Below, in pieces: positions 6,685-10,101 of a stretch of 10,101 nucleotides of DNA (the first letter of the stretch is position 1; every line of letters begins with the position of its first letter). The notes below the pieces were generated by a model that was not told the origin of the DNA, made no database searches, and saw only the letters and a list, made by a program, of their open reading frames with translations. Source of the DNA: Cyclobacteriaceae bacterium (lineage in GTDB: Bacteria; Bacteroidota; Bacteroidia; Cytophagales; Cyclobacteriaceae). Made by a program: the position numbers and the translations under genes. The stretch spans positions 1 through 10,101 of the forward strand of contig CANHCD010000053.1 of NCBI GenBank assembly GCA_947458795.1, in the 5' to 3' direction.

Positions 6685-9381
6685 CTAGGTGTTTTCTTGA
6701 ATAAACGTGTCGAGCGCCAAGGTGGCAGAATTGCTATTAAACCATTCCAGTGTTTTCTCTTCTCCTTCTTTATCCTGATAGGTTAATTGTAATTTTTTAT
6801 CTTTTACATGATAGAAAGAGGAGAATATGGTGGGGTTCGCCTTGTCATTTTCAAAGCAAAAGCCCATTTTTTCACCTACTAAAATGCTTACAAAGAGGTA
6901 AAGACGTTTGAATTGACACCTGTAAATCAAGAACCCATTATCCCCCTTGCCCCATACCGTATCGTCATAATAAACTAATGCATTTCCTTCATTGAAAAAA
7001 TCTGCATTAAACTGACCAATAAAGTTTTTTAGTTTGTTGGCAGGAAGATTATCACTTAAGAATACTTTTTCCTTACCGACTAGATCTGAAAAATATTCTT
7101 CAATGGTTTCATCATTAATATCAGGATAAGTTGATTCTGAAGAACTCTGAATATCCCAATCCTTGGTTTCCTCATTCCACACAAATGGCTCATCTTCCCA
7201 TATATCGGTATAAATGTAATCGAACCTAGGAGGGATTATCCAATTGCCGGAAGTATCTACAAATCCAAATTTATTGTTTTCAGATACCTTATAGATTTGA
7301 TCTCCAATAACGGAATCAATAATAAAAGTAGGATGAATAATCCATTTGCCTTTTTTATCTAAAACTCCATATTTTGAATCTTTTTCAACTAGGTAGCTCT
7401 GGTCTCCAAACTTACTGCAAGAACTCGTTTCAAAAGGAGTTTGAAAAACCCAATTCCCTTTTCGATCGATTAATCCGGATTTTTCATCCCTAGTGGCTAA
7501 ACAAAGGTCAGAAACACGAAAAGAATAAAGCTTATCGAAGACTGGTTGAATAAGCCAATTCCCTTGTCGATCGATAAACCCTTCTTTTTCATTAATTACA
7601 GCACGACAGAAGCCCTCTTCATCAAAATCACTAAGGCCGTCAAACTTCGGCTGGATTACCCAATTACCTTTTCGGTCAATAACCCCCGTATTTTCATTGA
7701 GTACTGCATTGCAGTAACCATAATCATCAAAACCTCCACTATAAAAGCCACAACTTTCAAACATGGGTTGAATTAACCAATTCCCTTTTCTATCGATAAA
7801 ACCAACTTTTTCATTAAGAGTTACTTTACAATAACCCATACTATCAAAACCAGAAGCATCTTCAAAAAATGGCTGAATAACCCAATTCCCTTTTCGATCA
7901 ATAAAACCCCACTTTTCACCTAAAAAAGCTTGTCCATATCCATTTTCATCAAAATCAATTACCGAATCATATATAGGTTGGATAACCCAATTTCCTTTTC
8001 GATCAATAAAGCCTGATTTATTATTAATAGAAGCTTCACAATACCCTAGTTCATCAAAGCCATAGCTAGAAATACCATCTAAAAATGGCTGAATGACCCA
8101 AGCACCTTGGTTGTTAATTAAGCCATATTTACCGTTTAATTGAACCACACAATCCCCCTGATCATTAAATCGACTTACCGAATCAAACAAAGGTTGAATA
8201 AGCCAGTTTCCACTTCGATCGATAAAGCCCACTTTATCGTTTACTTTAGCCTCCGAATATCCATTATCATCAAATTGGAGGAGATCATCATAGATTGGCT
8301 GAATTTTCCAATTTCCTTTTTTATCTATACATCCTTCCTTGGAATTTATTGTGGCTCTACATAGGCCTTGTTCATCAAAATAACCCACCGAATCAAACAT
8401 AGGTTGAATAAGCCAATTGCCCTTCACATCTACAAAACCATATTTTAACGTTCCATCAGGTGCCAGCATACTCACCTCCAACATAATGTCCTTGGTCAGA
8501 TCTTGCTCAATCACCGTCTTGTCCGTTGCATCGAAACGCTCAATGACCGTTGCCTCATTTTTTGGGACGACAGGAGAATCTTGAACTCCGTTATTCAATT
8601 CCGAAAGCCAGGCCGAGCAAGAGGCATACCTATCTTGTTCATTTTTAGCAGTTGCTTTTTGGATAAAAGCATCCCAGCTACTATTGGTCAAGTCTAGTGG
8701 ATTTTGGACAATCTTTAGCTGGATTTCGAAGGTGCTTAGGGTATCGCCTTCATAGGGTTTTTTTGTCGTTACGAGCTGCCACAGTACTACACCAAGTGAA
8801 TAGATGTCCGATGCTGCAGTGACTTCTTTGGTACTCTTGATTTGCTCTGGACTCATGTACATGGGCGTACCCATTTGCATGCCCGTCCCTGTGAGCGTAT
8901 ACTCTGAGGAGTTTTGATCCGTGTTTTTTGCAATTCCACAATCCATCAACTTAACCTTCCCCTTGATATCAATCATAAAATTGGAAGGCTTGATGTCTCG
9001 GTGAACCAAGTTTTGTTCGTGAACATAACTTACAGCCTCGAGCATTTGGGAGAAAATCGATTTTACCTCCTCGTTGGGAAGCACCCCTTTTCGGTCCACA
9101 TATTCCTTGAGGGTCTCCCCTTGGATGTACTCCATGACAAAAGCTACAGTATCCTCCTCATCCACGAGATCCGTGACCTTAATGATGTTCGGATGGCTCA
9201 TGCGGTACATACTTCTCGCCTCAGCTACAAATCGCTTTCGGATGTGCTCGTTGTGGACAAACTCCTTATTCAGCATCTTTACTGCGACCTCGGTTTGGAA
9301 TTTGGGATCTTCTGCCAGGTGAACAGTAGCCATTCCTCCTTTTCCTATCTCTTTGATTAATCGGTAGTTTGTAGATTTCAT
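6685..9381 (-). CDS. Cytoplasmic Ser/Thr protein kinase with 12 WG repeats
   Basis: The 898-residue protein begins with a Hanks-type kinase domain, about residues 6-262. It has GKGGMA (13-18), ATP lysine K35, HRDIKPSN (127-134), GTPMYMSPEQ (171-180) and DIYSLG (192-197). The usual DFG is D147-C148-G149, an uncommon change that keeps the magnesium-binding Asp. A linker holds TVIE twice (278-281, 289-292). Residues 314-730 are 12 WG repeats of about 35 residues (core GFIDRKGNWVIQP), probably a beta-rich ligand or partner-binding array. A final domain (about 755-898) includes the segment YYDDTVWGKGDNGFLIY (804-820). I see no transmembrane segment, so the protein is cytosolic. It follows the PP2C gene by 52 bases and precedes the caspase gene by 33, on the same strand. 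GC falls visibly from the kinase part to the repeat part. Confidence 0.95.
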   Translation of the reverse strand: MKSTNYRLIKEIGKGGMATVHLAEDPKFQTEVAVKMLNKEFVHNEHIRKRFVAEARSMYRMSHPNIIKVTDLVDEEDTVAFVMEYIQGETLKEYVDRKGVLPNEEVKSIFSQMLEAVSYVHEQNLVHRDIKPSNFMIDIKGKVKLMDCGIAKNTDQNSSEYTLTGTGMQMGTPMYMSPEQIKSTKEVTAASDIYSLGVVLWQLVTTKKPYEGDTLSTFEIQLKIVQNPLDLTNSSWDAFIQKATAKNEQDRYASCSAWLSELNNGVQDSPVVPKNEATVIERFDATDKTVIEQDLTKDIMLEVSMLAPDGTLKYGFVDVKGNWLIQPMFDSVGYFDEQGLCRATINSKEGCIDKKGNWKIQPIYDDLLQFDDNGYSEAKVNDKVGFIDRSGNWLIQPLFDSVSRFNDQGDCVVQLNGKYGLINNQGAWVIQPFLDGISSYGFDELGYCEASINNKSGFIDRKGNWVIQPIYDSVIDFDENGYGQAFLGEKWGFIDRKGNWVIQPFFEDASGFDSMGYCKVTLNEKVGFIDRKGNWLIQPMFESCGFYSGGFDDYGYCNAVLNENTGVIDRKGNWVIQPKFDGLSDFDEEGFCRAVINEKEGFIDRQGNWLIQPVFDKLYSFRVSDLCLATRDEKSGLIDRKGNWVFQTPFETSSCSKFGDQSYLVEKDSKYGVLDKKGKWIIHPTFIIDSVIGDQIYKVSENNKFGFVDTSGNWIIPPRFDYIYTDIWEDEPFVWNEETKDWDIQSSSESTYPDINDETIEEYFSDLVGKEKVFLSDNLPANKLKNFIGQFNADFFNEGNALVYYDDTVWGKGDNGFLIYRCQFKRLYLFVSILVGEKMGFCFENDKANPTIFSSFYHVKDKKLQLTYQDKEGEEKTLEWFNSNSATLALDTFIQENT
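7192..8442 (-). repeat. Tandem WG-repeat coding array (12 units, about 105 bp each)
   Basis: Each unit encodes G-[FVLC]-[IV]-D-x-x-G-N-W-x-I-Q-P followed by an acidic, aromatic-rich half. Repetition is visible in the DNA. Close variants of CCAATTCCCTTTTCGATC recur at about 7449, 7555, 7661, 7776, 7882, 7987, 8204 and 8307. The units with the most similar DNA are the middle ones, as expected of recent duplication. The first, fourth and last three units are more divergent. Confidence 0.88.
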
Positions 9382-9433
9382 TTGGGACTATTTTTGACTA
9401 AAATTTTTAAAAAAATTGACGCTACACCAAGAC

Positions 9434-10101
9434 TTATTGTTTTGCTGCTTCTTTATTTTCTTTTTCGACTGATTGCTTTTGAGGACTTTCTTTGGCAGGA
9501 ATTTTTATCCCACTTTTGGAATCCTCCGCGGTGAATAAACCTTTTCCCAGATACATCAATACGAAAAGGCCAAGGAGGAGGATCAGGGAGAGTTGAATGC
9601 CAAAGACTTTAACCCGCAGCAGGTTGGTTAGCTTTTGTTGGAAAGACAAGGGAGAATCTGTCAGTTCCTCTGGCATTTCGATCGGTATAGCCTCAACAAA
9701 ACTATCCTCTTCCGCTACACCGGATTTAATTTCAGCTGCTTGGATTTTAAACACCATGGCCGTGAAATTGTCTTTGGATAGTTTTTCACATTTCAACTTT
9801 AACTTGGCTACGATGGCAGCGGGGGATTCTCCCAAAAGGAAAAGGTCTTCCAGTTCGGAATTATCCCAGCTTTCCAATACTCCATCGGAACATAATAGGA
9901 AGTAATCCTCTGCTTGAAGGTCAGTAATCAGGTTCGTATCTGCTTTTACGGGCTTGTTGGCTTGCACTGCCCGCGTGATGATGTTTGACTTTGGGTGATT
10001 GATCGATTCCTCTAGCGTAATCAATCCGAGGTCTACTGCCTCATTTACCCAGCTATGATCCTTGGTCACGTATTGAATTTTGCCTGATCTAAACTGATAA
10101 A
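9434..10101 (-). CDS. PP2C-family Ser/Thr phosphatase with C-terminal membrane anchor (5' part outside window)
   Basis: The reading frame is open to the right edge. The visible 221 codons begin YQFRSGKIQYVTKDHSWVNE, a typical mid-domain PP2C segment, so the real start lies beyond the window and the GTG at 10069 is internal. Numbered from the first full codon (10099-10097), the PP2C landmarks are TKDHS (12-16), NIITRAV (39-45), YFLLCSDGV (66-74) with metal ligand D72, and DNFTAMV (110-116) with metal ligand D110. Family members remove phosphate from Ser/Thr with two metal ions. Residues 164-187 form one transmembrane helix, followed by a Lys/Glu-rich tail of about 30 residues, so the catalytic part faces the cytoplasm. 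It lies 52 bases ahead of the WG kinase and is the likely antagonist of that kinase and perhaps of the LDLa-like kinase. Confidence 0.94.
   Translation of the reverse strand, partial: YQFRSGKIQYVTKDHSWVNEAVDLGLITLEESINHPKSNIITRAVQANKPVKADTNLITDLQAEDYFLLCSDGVLESWDNSELEDLFLLGESPAAIVAKLKLKCEKLSKDNFTAMVFKIQAAEIKSGVAEEDSFVEAIPIEMPEELTDSPLSFQQKLTNLLRVKVFGIQLSLILLLGLFVLMYLGKGLFTAEDSKSGIKIPAKESPQKQSVEKENKEAAKQ

Noticed and set aside
7440..8440. CRISPR-like spaced repeats of about 105 bp
   Set aside because: The period is too long and the repeats stay in one coding frame. They encode WG repeats, not repeat-spacer units.
8914..9360. Plus-strand 148-codon frame and shorter ones at 7546-7776, 8140-8364, 8503-8697 and 9074-9322
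   Set aside because: All lie opposite the WG kinase gene, whose domains are unambiguous. Their products show no motif and mirror its codons.
9597..9905. Plus-strand 102-codon frame
   Set aside because: It is antisense to the PP2C phosphatase, including its metal-binding segment, and has a Ser-rich shadow composition.
10067..10069. GTG as start codon of the phosphatase gene
   Set aside because: The frame stays open to the edge and the upstream residues YQFRSGKIQY continue the PP2C domain, so this GTG is an internal Val codon.

Overview
The window looks like a chromosomal segment of a Bacteroidota bacterium, probably Cytophagales (an Algoriphagus- or Cyclobacterium-like genome). This rests on moderate-to-low GC, start codons without a clear Shine-Dalgarno sequence, Bacteroidota-type promoter boxes (TAnnTTTG, sometimes with an upstream TTTG), and a protein repertoire typical of the phylum: relaxed-lipobox lipoproteins, a DUF4339/GYF_2 protein, WG repeats, a MORN-caspase and DUF5684. 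The lineage is inferred from style, not from a marker gene.

Left part (1-3380). A complete tRNA-Ser(UGA) with its own promoter box and a strong terminator is followed by three minus-strand genes separated by AT-rich spacers: a small beta-rich lipoprotein (310-804), a GYF_2/transmembrane/coiled-coil protein (985-1587) and a lipoprotein with a HExxH zinc-protease signature (1880-2662). A 718-base spacer holds no convincing gene. It does contain a 15-base stretch (2947-2961) that matches the T-arm and acceptor region of the tRNA-Ser at 14 of 15 positions. The block may therefore be a small island, or its remnant, inserted at the tRNA.

Right part (3381-10101). This is a Ser/Thr phospho-signalling cluster. 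On the plus strand lie a membrane-anchored Hanks-type kinase (3381-4910), whose outside portion carries three LDL-receptor-class-A-like, Asp/Cys-rich repeats, and a small DUF5684 membrane protein (5004-5342). A bidirectional terminator at 5364-5397 separates them from a converging minus-strand row with short gaps (52 and 33 bases). That row is a membrane-anchored PP2C phosphatase (partial, runs off the right edge), a cytoplasmic kinase with 12 WG repeats and a C-terminal domain (6685-9381), and a secreted MORN-repeat caspase-like protease (5440-6651).

How the genes may work together (inference). The PP2C phosphatase and WG kinase form an antagonistic pair, and both kinases carry paired T-[LV]-I-[QE] motifs in the linker after the catalytic domain. 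These could be autophosphorylation or FHA-docking sites. The caspase is predicted to be periplasmic and has an EF-hand-like loop. The LDLa-like kinase ectodomain also looks calcium-binding and faces the same compartment. A phospho-signalling module linked to an envelope-located caspase is the most interesting hypothesis in this window.
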